Positions 1 through 11,013 of a stretch of 64,000 nucleotides of DNA are shown here, piece after piece. This stretch comes from Sphaerosporella brunnea (taxonomy: Eukaryota > Ascomycota > Pezizomycetes > Pezizales > Pyronemataceae): NCBI GenBank assembly GCA_008704415.1, contig VXIS01000200.1:25024-89023 (forward strand). Direction: 5' to 3'. A model generated the notes under the pieces. It was given only the letters and a program-made list of their open reading frames with translations. It was not told the DNA's origin and searched no databases. The position numbers and the translations under genes are program-made. Each line of letters starts with the position of its first letter. Positions within the stretch are counted from its first letter, which is position 1.

Positions 1-535
1 GGAGGTGAGAAAGAGAGAACTAGCTTTGGGAACACAGAAGCTATGTCCGCTGAAGAGAAAAAGCTGAACCGACCTCCTTGAACCGACATGAGACATTGTA
101 AGTCTGAAGACCAAAAGATCAAGAAAGCTGCTTCTGCCCGAGATGGACTTAGCTTTGAAAGACGGATGGAGCAGGCTAAAGCATCAATCAGAGGGGAGTT
201 TTAGCTGAAGGGAAAGAGCAAGGCAGAAGTAGTTGCAATGAAAAGCAAGAAACCTACTTGAGCTGAAGATAAGGCTGATTTCACCATCGCGAATGCTGTT
301 TTCGCTGATTCTGACAACAATGAAGCTGGTGATTTTGCCAACGACAGCAATATAACTGAGATGTGTAACTTTGCATCTATGTCCAGACACACTCCCGGAT
401 AAAGTGGGAATGGGTGCATCCAATGTATTTGAGGCCGATGATCTGGAAAGTGACAATGCGATAGGCATGAGAAATGCTGGACACCGTGAATGACCAGACA
501 GGGGGAGACATGAGCCTGAATCGAATACTAATCAA
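1..535. other. Purine-rich stretch, no recognisable gene
   Basis: Only short open frames with no recognisable motif are present on either strand. The stretch is A/G-rich and lies directly upstream of a decayed chromovirus integrase, so it is probably mutated polyprotein DNA of that element, but I cannot align it to a pol domain by eye. Confidence 0.3.
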
Positions 536-928
536 GTGCCTTTGAGTAGATTAATGGATCGTACTACTAACCACGATGTTAGACGAAGAATGGGGACAAA
601 GCTGTTGAAATGGACCGCCTTTCACCCACAGACTGACAGACTGGCGGAAAACAGCAACAAAACGATCATTAAATACCTCAAGGCGTACGCAACACACAGC
701 TCAGACAACTGGGACGAGATGCTGCCCCTGGCGGAGCTTGCCTACAACAGCTCGGTTCACCACTGCACCAAGATGACACCTTTCCGACTCGACTTGGGCT
801 ACGATCTGGAAATCCCTCTGAGTGCTCTTGCACGAGCTGCACGACAAGCACGGCCATCGGCAAGTACACTGCAAGGCAGTAAGATTGTTGATCGCGCGGC
901 AAGGCGGCTCGGTGTGGGGCAAAATACG
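536..928 (+). pseudogene. Ty3/gypsy integrase core fragment (5' part, split by LTR)
   Basis: The translation carries the end of a gypsy integrase core: an FHPQTD motif followed by NKTIIKYLKAY, LPLAELAYNSS and KMTPFRLDLGY, the usual order after the second catalytic aspartate. The GQTER segment is degraded, though a glutamate is kept. No upstream HHCC finger or reverse transcriptase is visible. The frame is interrupted at 929 by a 1019-bp LTR. Dropping the LTR and one copy of ATACG restores the same frame into the block at 1948, so both pieces are one former gene of a chromodomain-bearing element. The start at 536 is only the limit of the open frame. Confidence 0.8.
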
Positions 929-1947
929 TGTAAAACTGACTAGGTTCACTAAATTGCGTACAATCAAAATAGAGCTAACAGTAATTCTTGTCAGAGAAAA
1001 AGACACTTATTACACGAAGAGCTCCCAAATACGTTATCGATAAAGATTTGCTAATGTCACGAGTATATTCGGACAAAGTGAAAAATAGATAAAAGCTTTT
1101 AACGAATATGATTGAAAGTAACGACAATATTGTTAAGGCTGAACCTCACCATATCCTAACGACGATGTCTGCTAACTATGATGATCTCTCAACCTTGAGG
1201 GAAATCTGTCGGGTTATATCCTGACGGATTTGCCTTTGAGCCTCAAGATTGATTTGAAATCCTCTGATGAACAATTGCACCGATTGCCACGTAAGGGTAC
1301 TGAGCTTCGTTGACTAGTCAGGGATTATAGATAACCCCCACTTCAACTCGGACAATCCTCTGCAGCTATGGCGTGATTGAACGCGTAAGCTTTGATGCCT
1401 AGAATGCCCTATTGAAGTGCCGCAGTAACTATGACGTGATAACCAATTTGCCGAAGTGACTTTGGTACTTATCAGGTCTTGTCACAGGTGCTCCCCTGAT
1501 ATACCCACCGGGTACGTTCCGATGTAACGGTCGGACACAACGGGTGGTGGGTTATTTTGTACCCAGAAAAAAACTATTTTTCTATGGGAACCGGCAACTG
1601 ACCACTTTTTGCCATATAACTGGCGGTGAATAACCTGTGACAATAGCCAAGTCTTAGACATGATTTTGCCAGTTATCCATTTGTATGTGTATGCGTGGTG
1701 AGTTATTTTGTACCCCAAAAAAAACTATTTTTGTAAGGGTTTTAGCAACTAACTTCACCATCGCCACTATGACGCAAGTCATGTTACTCTTAAGCAACAG
1801 CTATATAGAGTAGACTTCCTTGATGAATATTTAGCCTCACTGGTAACAATGATCTACGTCATTATCTCGTTGAGTAACCCTTAAGGTAGTGTAGGCATAA
1901 CTCATAAGGGGGTGTCATAAATGACACTGTGGGGGGTAGGTGTAACA
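929..1947 (-). mobile_element. Solo LTR of chromovirus family 3 (1019 bp)
   Basis: The block starts TGTAAAAC and ends TGTAACA on the plus strand and is flanked by the direct repeat ATACG (924-928 and 1948-1952). It aligns over its length with the LTR at 39482-40810, which lies next to a polypurine tract and a chromodomain pol in minus orientation; hence the minus call here. No internal region is present, so this is a solo LTR left by LTR-LTR recombination. It interrupts an integrase frame that reads through when it is removed. Confidence 0.88.
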
Positions 1948-2513
1948 ATACGCTGCAGGAAGCACAGGATCGACAAGTGGGGGAAGCAAATCAACACCGA
2001 CAACCAGTGGACAAGTGCATAAAGGAAGGTGCAATGGTGTTTCTCGATGCGAAAGACCTGCCCCTTACGTATGGCAACGTGCGTCCCGACCGTCGAAAGC
2101 TTATACACCGCTACTTGGGCCCATACAAAGTTATCGATATGAGAAACCCGAACGCCGTGGAGCGGGACCTTCCCAACAATATGTCCATACATGATGTCGT
2201 TCACGTGAGCCACCTCAAACTTGATCTGACGGTTAAGGAGCGTATCTACGTTACTCCACCACCGCCGCTACTTACCAGCAGAGCAGGAACGTCCTATGTA
2301 GTCGAGGTAATTATGGGACATAGGCCAAATAAAGACAAAGGAGACACTTGGGAGTACGAGGTCAAATGGGAAGGATGGGACACTGTTGACAACACCTGGG
2401 AACCAGAAGCAAATCTTGCAAAAGCAGCAGAGATATTGGAGGAATACTGGAAGGAGCGTGGAGGAAAGCCAAAAACGGTGTGGCCGAGAGCGCGGAGGAG
2501 ACGTCGCACATGA
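1948..2513 (+). pseudogene. Ty3/gypsy integrase C-terminus with chromodomain
   Basis: This continues the integrase at 536-928. The first part carries the post-core region (VFLDAKDL, then HRYLGPYKVID and HDVVHVSHLKL). The last about 55 residues are a chromodomain (YVVEVIMGHR, WEYEVKWEGWD, NTWEPEANL), with the aromatic residues that bind methylated histone tails in functional chromodomains. It ends with a basic RARRRRR tail. Chromodomains at this position define chromoviruses, which target integration to heterochromatin. The copy is dead because it is split by an LTR and lacks most of pol. Confidence 0.85.
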
Positions 2514-2900
2514 TGTTTTCTTTTTTTTTCCTCTTAGGTTGTGGATCCCCGAGCTGACACTCGAAGATATCATTGGCGGCATGTGATGTAGGAATGTGGA
2601 GTGCGGGCACGTGATTAGGGTTGAGGCTGGGTGGAGGCTTGGCAGCTCGGCGGGAATCATGAATATATAGAGCCGGCACTGTTCCTGGAATGCATGTTAC
2701 TTTCAACCAACCTCTGACGCGCCTACCTCTTCACATATTGCCTCCTCGACTACTACCTACTCGACCCCAACCCACTACCCTACCGACTCTTTTTACTTTA
2801 CTTCTTCAACCTGCTACCACCTCCCTTTAACTATTTAGTAAATATCTTCTCCCTTGGAACAACCTATTCCCTCGCAACGAATTGAAGAGTTCTCTATCTG
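2514..2900 (+). promoter_or_regulatory. Possible 3' LTR or promoter of the decayed chromovirus
   Basis: Just after the chromodomain stop there is a T tract, then sequence containing a TATA-like ATATATAG near 2664 followed by a long pyrimidine-rich run (about 2700-2860), the usual layout of a fungal LTR promoter and initiator. I cannot define ends, because no second copy lies in the window. Confidence 0.3.
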
Positions 2901-5900
2901 GAAATCAGGAAAGCACTATAACATGTATCATGGTTGTAGGGAGCATGTTGCCCAAAGAACTGCAAATGCAGCTCAACATGAGCCGGTGAGTGGCTGGCTC
3001 TAAATGCTCATGCGGGGTAGAATATAAAGGCTAATGGTGTTCTTGAGATCGAAGTTGAACGATAGCCCAGGCAACGATGGAGAGTTGGAACACTACAAGG
3101 AGTGGGAGCAGATAACATAATCAGCCACTGTTTCAAGAACATGATGTGAGAGATGTCACGGATGATGCATTGGCTATGGATCAACAGTGGGAGCATACTG
3201 CACCCCTTCCGAGTCTGTCTGTGGATGAAACCGCGCACTGCAGAAGCTGCGGTCGCTCTTGTCTTGCTGTTACAGAGTTCTCTTTCGGGAAACCTGGAGT
3301 ATCAACATTTGAGAGGAGGTGTTTAGTCATGGGCAGTTATACGTTGCTCTGTCCTGTGCAACCAGTGGAGACCGAATATCTGTCCGAACGCCAGAGACGA
3401 TATCAGGGTGCGATGCATTGTGCAGCAATGTGGTATTCAGAGAGGTATTTCAGAATTGATGGGGCGTTTTTCGCGGAATGGGATGAGTGGGGATGTTCGC
3501 AATTTTTTTTTTTTTTTTTTTTTTTTTTTCTGCAACTGCACTGTGGCTCACAGCCTTTTTTTGCGCTTTTACTTTTTCACAAAATGAAAGCAACTGCGCT
3601 GTGTCTCACACACGTACGCCCTGACTAGAACGTACATATGACTTTACATTAAGTGGCGCTGTACTAATGACTCCACACCGTGTGGTCACCACACGGGTGT
3701 TTACTCGTGTCTACAGAAGAAACGTGAAAAGTCCCCATGCTTCCTCTTCTTGGCTGCGCGGCAATTACTCAACCCTCCACCCTCAACCCACCGAATGACA
3801 CTCTCGAAAACCTCGTTGATGCCCTCTGGTCTAGTCGGGTAGCTCTTCAACTTGCGCATGCGCTGGGCACAGATACGAGCTGCATTGGGCGATGCGAAGC
3901 TGCGCCTCTTCGCTGCTCAGCCATCACGGAACCCCAGCCCTCCACCGCGTCAACGACGGTCTCGAAAACCTCATTGATATCCTCCTGCCTCGCCGCGTGG
4001 CTCTGCAACGGGCGGATGCCCGGAGAGCAGATCGGGCCATGAGAAGATCCGCCTCTGCGTGGTTGATCGATTGCCGCATGCGGAGAGCCAGGGCTATCCG
4101 CCGTGGGTTCAGGATCGGTTATCTGCTGTGCACTCTGCGGACAGATGGTCGGTGTGCGAACATAGCCAGGTGGCGTCATGGTAACGTACTTTTTCCACTG
4201 CTCCGGTGTTCGCTCTGTTTGCCGGCAGGAACTGGAGGCCGGTCGTCGCTTTCTGTGGCTGCCTCGTGGCTTTGATGGCCTCCTCGGTGCGACGTTTGAG
4301 GCAGAAATGTTGCGTCCATGTCGGAAGTGCGGGGTACATAGGAGAAGGGAGTTGCGCCACAAGCTGGCTGTACTTTTGGACGGCCGGCGAGTATTCGTTG
4401 AGCGCGGCAGCGGCGTGTAGTATGAGGGTGTGTGATCGCGATTCTGATTGGTAAAGAAAGGGGCGTGGGTGCTTAAACATCGTCGGGGTCGAGAGTGCGA
4501 GTGATTTGACGATTGAAGCCTACATTTCCTTCCGCGGCGGACTAGGTGTATCCGTCAAGCCGCCTCGATCGATACGGATTGCGCAACGATGTGTTCGTCG
4601 TGGAAAATGACGAAATCACTAGGTAGGAATTTACTATAGCATTACAGGTCCTGATAGATTTATCGGCGGCGATTGAACCTTCCCCCCGTCTTCACTAGAG
4701 ACCACTCGAAGGCCGACAGCAAGCTGGGACGTTTGTGCTGAAGCAAAATGCGCGCTGGGAAGGCTACTGAGAACACTGGCGCCGGACGACCCTGTTTTAA
4801 CATTGCGTGGTGAAACCACGCATAGGAAGACGTAATTGCGAGGTGGTTGACGACCAATCATGTCAACATTCTGGTGCGCAAGATCGATATGTTCACCCAG
4901 GACGTTTACAGAGTGGAACAATGCAGATTTCAAGTTCGGGCGCGCCCGAAAGCGTTTCTGCACGGCGTTCCGAGGGCAGTGCTCCGCGCGGAGGTACAAC
5001 GCACGGCTGTCCCTTGCGAGACAGGATGCCTCCTGCGGATGAAGATCAGTGAGGATGCAGTGGAGGCTGGGTACCAGGTACCTGATGGTTGCATTGGAGA
5101 TGGAAGACGTCAGAGAATAGAATTGAAAGCGTGGAATCGGAAAAAAAAAAACCACGCGGGATCGGCGTCTGTGTCCAAATCGTACTTCCCTGGACACTCC
5201 ATCCACGTCGTGAATATAATCTGGGTAATTTTCGTTGAGATATGGAGTGAGTGGCTCTATATCACTCGAGTATGAACTGCGCCACTGGGGTTAAATAGCG
5301 ATGTAGTTTGCAGCTAGCTCCCGTTCCAGCCGCTTGAGGGCAGGAAGGTGCAATTAGCTCTGTACCTTGAATTCATCACTCCTACCGACATCCTTAAAGC
5401 CCACTGTGAGAATCCAGCAACGGCTTTAGACAGCGACTGCGTCTATAGCGTCAACAGCTTTCAGTCTCCGATCGTAAGGAGTTAAGATGGTCAGAGCGGT
5501 TGCCAGCATAAAGTTCAGTCGTATGTCTCTTGTCACCCACCACCATTCTCACACTCAGTCGTGGTCATGAGCACTGGCTGCGTTGGGTCGGTTTGATAAG
5601 GCAGTACATGGTTTCCGATAATCATCCGGTGCAGAAACGGCAGGCCGTGAAACCAAAGAGCGCTGTCGTCCATGCCCTGACGAGCGCCGGTGGGAATTCG
5701 GGTGCACAACTGGGCTGCTTACCGGAGGTGAGGCCAATAATACAAGACCTGCCACGTCATTTCCATTCCGAGTGGGGTGCACACTTGTTAGACGACGAGG
5801 TTGTTTCTCAAGCAAGGGGATAAAGCTTCATATTGTCCGACACTGGAGGGCGAGTGTTGGGCCTTTACGTGCAGGTGGACAAAACAATAGGACAAGAGCG

Positions 5901-6088
5901 CATCTATCAAACTGCGGAAAACGCACAACGCAATCAAGATCAACAAATACATACCCACTGTCACAACCGGTGACTCAGCAGGAAAGGTTAGGGGTTGCAC
6001 GTGAAAACGGGGTTTAGACCTAGTTGCCAGATTCGAGAGTTTTAGTTCATTATCAATACACACTCCTTCATCGGGTTATTGCGCTTTA
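2901..6088. other. Unassigned region with poly(T) tract and diverged duplication
   Basis: No protein family is recognised. Contents: a 27-nt poly(T) run at 3503-3529; a near-perfect inverted repeat around 3676-3700 (CACCGTGTGGT and its complement); and a diverged tandem duplication of about 157 bp at about 3740-4020 (shared block CTCGAAAACCTC at 3804 and 3961). On the minus strand, frames around 4480-3847 encode a plausible but unrecognised protein whose INEVFE motif occurs in both duplicated units in different frames, which suggests decay. A 190-residue minus frame at 5206-4634 is also unrecognised. Confidence 0.35.
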
Positions 6089-6129
6089 TCATGATCTCGT
6101 CTCGCCTCTTCAGCGAGACGAGATCATGA
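6089..6129. repeat. 17-bp perfect inverted repeat (hairpin)
   Basis: The arms TCATGATCTCGTCTCGC (6089-6105) and their exact complement (6113-6129) enclose a 7-nt loop, CTCTTCA. Downstream lie a pyrimidine-rich stretch and a short ATG frame at 6303. It could be a transcribed hairpin, a small transposon end pair or a cruciform; no function can be read from sequence alone. Confidence 0.8.
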
Positions 6130-6302
6130 CTCGTGAAATCTCCGCCAAAAGCTCCGTTTTTCTTCTTTCTTTTTTCCCTCAAACAACCCCCTACAACACC
6201 ATCCCCACCGGTCAATTCGCTCATCAAACGTGCACTGCTGCTTCCCGCTGCAGACATAGCTAAGTAAAATACTCTTCGCGGTCTCGCTATTGCAGGCCGC
6301 TG

Positions 6303-6485
6303 ATGGACGTAACCCGCAAACGGAAATACAAGCAGCAAACTGACCAGCCATCAGCAAAACGCCATAAGCAGTCTCTCTCTCGTCTGCATTCGACGGAGAG
6401 TACTGGCAACGTCCCAGGCGCCGCAAGCTCGGTCTTGCAAGTCGTATTCGGCAGGAAACTCGGAAACAACATGATTCCCCGCTGA
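6303..6485 (+). CDS. Short basic ORF, uncertain (60 aa)
   Basis: The start context is acceptable and a fungal-like acceptor (CTATTGCAG) lies just upstream. The product is rich in K, R, Q and S (RKRKYKQQ, SAKRHKQS), like a nuclear protein N-terminus. The composition continues in another frame towards the gag-like remnant at 6623, so this may be a frameshifted first part of that gene. No family is recognised. Confidence 0.2.
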   Translation: MDVTRKRKYKQQTDQPSAKRHKQSLSRLHSTESTGNVPGAASSVLQVVFGRKLGNNMIPR

Positions 6486-6622
6486 GAAGAGCCTCATTGT
6501 TCTGCCCATCTTTGACGTCGGACTACCCATCGTCTTCGGACAGCAGCAAGAAGACTCACAGGTGGAATCGAAACAATCTTTCACAGCTCTACAGCATCTA
6601 GGATTCGTTCTCAGCGCCAGAA

Positions 6623-8222
6623 GTGAAGTTCTCCGGGCGGACGAAATGGAAGAAACGGATTCACCCCAAAAACTCTCACCCACCAACGACCCCTCAGCGA
6701 CTCTGTGCCGGCCCCGGTCAATTCAACCAGCACTTGAAACTTTGTCTCCTCCTGGAAGGCCTTTTGCGTGGTTCTCGGATGCTGAAACAGACTCTCGACT
6801 TCCCCTTCGCAGTTGCACGTTACCTGGTAGACGTGGCTCCTAACACGAGACGTCAGGCTCGGCTCATTGAAGTGGCTCGCAGAGAGCACTTGCTGGATCA
6901 ATGGTCAGCCGAACACTGCCAAGAACGTGCGTCCTCATTGAAGAGCGAACTACCTCCCCCACCGCGATCAGATAACGAAGGCTTTACAACACCTGCTGCG
7001 GGATATGCCGGCTCAGCCGTCCTCTCTGGATCGGGCCGAACATCCAGTGGAGAAGGCCTATCGGGCAGTGGCAACACGCCTTCCAACAACCCAAACTCTG
7101 TGCTTCTAGCACAAATCCCACAACCTATCAGCATGGAATTGGGCCGGCAGAGCAGTACAAATCACCCAGAAGCCCGTAAGCAGGCCCTACCTGCGGAGAG
7201 GAACAACTTGCAGGCCAAGCAAGCTGCCATCAAAGAAGAATGCAACCTTATACTGTCGGGTCAATGCCACGGCCCCCCCCCCCACTCCCCTCAGCCCCAC
7301 CAGCATCTACATGGCACCCGCACCCAGTGTGGCGGCAGCTGCGGCAGGGCCGGCAAAGCCCAGGTTCAATCCCGATGACCTCCCGCAGATCCTTTTTGGC
7401 AAAGAGCTAGAGGAGTGGATATCGCACATGGAGGACATTGTGACTTCTTTCGTTGAGCTGGTGGTGTGCCGCCATGTCTTGCACCGCTGCTTTGTTAAGG
7501 GACACCCCATGCGTGATTGGTATCTGACTAAGCCATCCGAGGTTCATAGGTTGGTCATGACTGGAGATGGATGCTGGGATTGTTTTAAAAACTTACTCCG
7601 GAACAGGTTTAAACTGGATTTAGGCATCCCTTAATATGAGGTGGACCTATACGGGAAACAACCCGTGAAAACCTGGGCTGCGTTTGGGATCAGAAAGTAC
7701 CTTCTGCTGAAGTGGGTCTACCAAGGATTGGAGGAGGCCAATATGATTCTGAAGATCAAGGTGGCAATGAACTCCGAAATGGTCAGGTTCTGCGAGGAGA
7801 AAACCAACATAGATGGCTTCATCAGTGAGCTGATGGACTATGACTGGATATCCTCACCTGCACCACATTCCCCCAGGAGGATATTTGCTCCCGAAGCCTT
7901 CGTTTGGTGGAAAACCAATCGACACCGAGCACTGGCTTTCCCGGCCAGCAACCTGGAAGCCTGAACGTCGGTTCAACAGCCCCACAGCACCTGAAGGAAA
8001 AAGAGAAACTCGTGGATCGGAGCTGTGTGGAGCGTGGTAGCCAGGACCGCAGGGCAACGGTCCAGAACCCCTGGAACTCGGAGACAGGAAAGATAGTCTG
8101 GTCTTACCTCAACTACCAAGGAAAGTCTGTTTTTATCAAACGTCCCTGCAACATATGAGACAAAAATGATGCTCCAAACTAGATGCATTGTTCCTTTGAA
8201 TGCCTAGGCAGCGGCCCGGCGC
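6623..8222 (+). pseudogene. Decayed gag-like gene with zinc-knuckle remnant
   Basis: Three successive open blocks in shifted frames (6623-7378, 7311-7634, 7641-7964) read like a fungal retrotransposon Gag. They give a Ser/Pro-rich N-terminus, then a capsid-like region (PRFNPDDLPQILFGKELEEW, FVKGHPMRDWYL, NLLRNRFKLDLGI, KTWAAFGIRKYLLLKW). Further on, at about 8100-8222, a remnant reads YLNYQGKSVFIKRPCNI, a stop, then DKNDAPN, a stop, then MHCSFEC. This resembles a Cys-rich knuckle in which stops replaced residues. A C-run near 7272 is the probable site of one frameshift. Assignment as gag rests on pattern, not on a named family. Confidence 0.5.
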
Positions 8223-9222
8223 AGCCATGAACCTGGGCAATCGACGGCAGGAAGAAGTTTATTCACCTTGCAGATAGCCTCCACATACCCGAATCAGGTA
8301 ACCTCACATTTTTGGACAGCAGCCCACAGGAGGTAATGTATCACCACAAATTCGACGATGAGGACAGGCCGAAGCAGCTGGGAAATGGGTAAGGGGGTTA
8401 GTTGATCGGGCTACCCACCTACAGGATATAACTCCTTCCCAGCAGCTGAACAAGCACTGACCTGACGGAAAACAGGTCCGAATGAAGAAACTCGCTTCAA
8501 TTCTACAGCATTCATCCCGGTCGGGAGGACTACACCAAATGGAAAACCATTGGAGAGCTGACAAGACACGGTGGTCAGTAGGGAAAGAGGACAACATGGC
8601 TGACGACGGTATAAGCAAGCGCGACGATTCAGGCGGTATGCACGTGTGCTACAATACCTCCTCCCCTGTGGCTGGCAGCAGTTGAGGAAAACCCATGAGT
8701 TGACTGGCGCAGGAAGACACCAGGCGAAGCCATACTTCCCACACTTTAAAATGCAAAGATGATCCGATACAGGCCATGACCTCGCTCCTATCAAGTCTGC
8801 TCAGACCGGACAACAAAAAGGCTCAAAGGAAGCGCAAGTAAATTCTACAGAATCCCATCCGTATTGAGGACTGCCCCGAGAGGACGACGGGGCAAGCTGG
8901 AGGGTGCAGAACCCGTCAGAGCATGAAAAGGGTTTGGGTGGAGACAAAATCACAACCACCACTGTGGATAGCAGCAGCTGAAGTAACCACCGGAGTGGTC
9001 TGGCCCATCGGTCCCTACAGAGACGTTCCACTTCTACACCCAACAAAGGTAACGCTGATAAGATACAGACATGCAAGCTCGACCACTCGAAATGGCTGTC
9101 CGGCAATGGCAGGAAGTATCTGCGATGTTCCTCATTGGCAGCAAAGTTTCGATTAGCCACCCACCACCTTGCATCCGGTTGGAAATCTTCTCGATTCCCT
9201 GCATGGCAATCATGGTTACAAT
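8223..9222. other. Unassigned decayed DNA upstream of the hAT-like element
   Basis: Many short frames with stops on both strands. It may be the remainder of the element whose gag is at 6623-8222, but I recognise no protease or reverse transcriptase motif. Confidence 0.3.
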
Positions 9223-9925
9223 CAGTGCGGTCAACAGTCCGGCCGGCCGCCAGGTCCAACGCGGCTCCACGGAGTGGGTCAGGTCAGGCCGGTGATGTGG
9301 CAAGCCCGACAGGTTCAGGCTGGCACAAGGTGTCGGCCGGTGCCCAGTATCCTGAATTAAGGTCGTGTCGGTCATTGTGCCGAACATGGGGGCCACCAAA
9401 AGCGTTAATCATTCGGTGTTCGCGGCAACTAACGTTTCGATCGCAGTTAAAACACCGGTCGATCCACCCCACAAACAGCAACTCGGGCGAGAGTCGGAAT
9501 AAAACGGAGCGCGGAACTGCTCACCATTTTACTCACAAATCTCGCAAGTTCGACGCACCTTGACGATGGAATCGAAGCCATCGAATGCCTCAAATCCTGT
9601 GCGAGCGAAGATCTGGTATATTGGGCGCATTCTCAGATTGATCAGGTTGAGCGTGTGCTGAGTGACATGGAACAGTGGGTGACGGAGATGGAGGGGTAGC
9701 TGGAGGTCCTTCAGGTTGTTCAATCTGTATCTCACGTCCATGTTTCTTCCCTTGATGTATGTGTAGACAGAAAAACTACAGACGTCCGCCGGGCGCCGCC
9801 TGCCCCTAGGCATCTGCGTCTCGATCCCCAAAGCCTGGTCCAAACGCGCCGGGCCGTGATTTCAAAACCCCCGTTTCAATCAGGCCGCGGTCAAAGCCGA
9901 ACTGGCCGGACGTTTGACAGCCGTG
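9223..9925 (+). mobile_element. hAT-like non-autonomous element, copy 1 (703 bp)
   Basis: The left end, CAGTGCGGTCAACAGTCCGG, and the right end, in which GGCCGGAC is followed by CCGTG, are imperfect inverted repeats related to the other copies. The flanking 8-bp duplications are GTTACAAT (9215-9222) and GTTACACT (9926-9933), 7 of 8 identical; 8-bp duplications and CAGGG-type ends are hAT hallmarks. Inside, about 9553-9699 encodes a tail like the C-terminal end of hAT transposases (IEAIECLKS, SEDLVYW, then E-rich, then stop). The rest is non-coding. It aligns along its length with the copy at 30107. Confidence 0.8.
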
Positions 9926-9933
9926 GTTACACT

Positions 9934-11013
9934 TTTTGACGCGTTTCGACACGGAGAAGCAGTCCCACCCCTGCCTGGTTCGGTGCAATAACGCCAAAAA
10001 CGCATCATGGCCTTTGCGAGAGTGACACGACCGTGTCCGCCGTTTTGCGATGGCTGTTTTCGGACAATCTTCGCAAGCGTTGATGGGTAGTCGCAGGCGA
10101 TGGCGTCGCGCCACTCGGGATCGATAACGGGCATTGAAATTGTCAGCTGGTAGCCTTCCTCCACCTACGCCGTCATGCGAAACACAAACGCTGCTGTCTG
10201 CCCAGAGCAAGCATTTGTTTCGGCGGCAACGCAGTACACCGATGTCGTGTGTTTCGTGTGTTTTTTCCTGGCCAGGGAAGGAGCTTGTATTCACGCATGT
10301 TCCTCGTAAAGGGAGAAAACAGGTTCGCGACCTGGAATAACCACCGGGAGGGTGGGTGTATAGACGAGTGGCCAGGCAGGAATGATCATTTGCGGCTGCA
10401 GATCCTTCGTTTAGCTGAATGTTGCACCCGTTTTGCCCTACTGCTACGGTAGCTGGCAGCCCCAATGCTGCTGGCGATTCGCCGCAACCCGCGGGGGATC
10501 GAAGGCTGCAAGGAGGAGAAGCCGACGCTGTTGAGAAGCAGAAGCATATAGTACAATTCTGATCCTCGCACGACACCTGAAGCGGCAGACGCATATCATC
10601 AGGAACAGCCAAGCACGCGCACCGCGACGTTGTGTACTGGTAGCAGCCAGTTGGAACCGCAGCAAAGCCACTTCATCAGGCGGTCACCATTCGCGACCCA
10701 CACAAGGCGGAGAAAAAACAGCCACAGTCGTCCACATCACATTTCACGCAGCCTCACAGGGAATGATAGTGCGGATGCGACGGCCCCCACCTGCAAAGAA
10801 CCCACGGCAAGCACAGCTTCCTCGGCGCATCGCCATCGCTTGAATGCTCCCGGGAGAAATGCGGCATCCATAGCACAAGAATCACTCCATGAATTTCCTT
10901 CCCAGCGACCGAAAGACGCAGCGCTGCAAAACAAAACCCCAACGTTGGCTACGCATCTCAACCCTACAAATGCCGCGCCAGAACACAACAGATCATTACC
11001 ACATGCTCGCGCA
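9934..11013. other. No confident gene; unrecognised minus ORF
   Basis: A 94-codon minus frame (10164-9880) has protein-like composition (VIDPEWRDAIACDYPSTLAK) but no known motif, and it runs into the hAT-like element. A longer minus frame covering 10612-9806 also reads through the element and is not credible. The segment 10620-11013 is probably the 3' flank of the gene that ends at 11014. Confidence 0.3.

Noticed and set aside
3146..3628. A 160-codon plus frame
   Set aside because: It reads through a 27-nt poly(T) tract as poly-Phe and has no motif; not a credible gene.
9806..10612. A 268-codon minus frame
   Set aside because: It crosses the boundary of the hAT-like element at 9925 and has no motif; chance opening.
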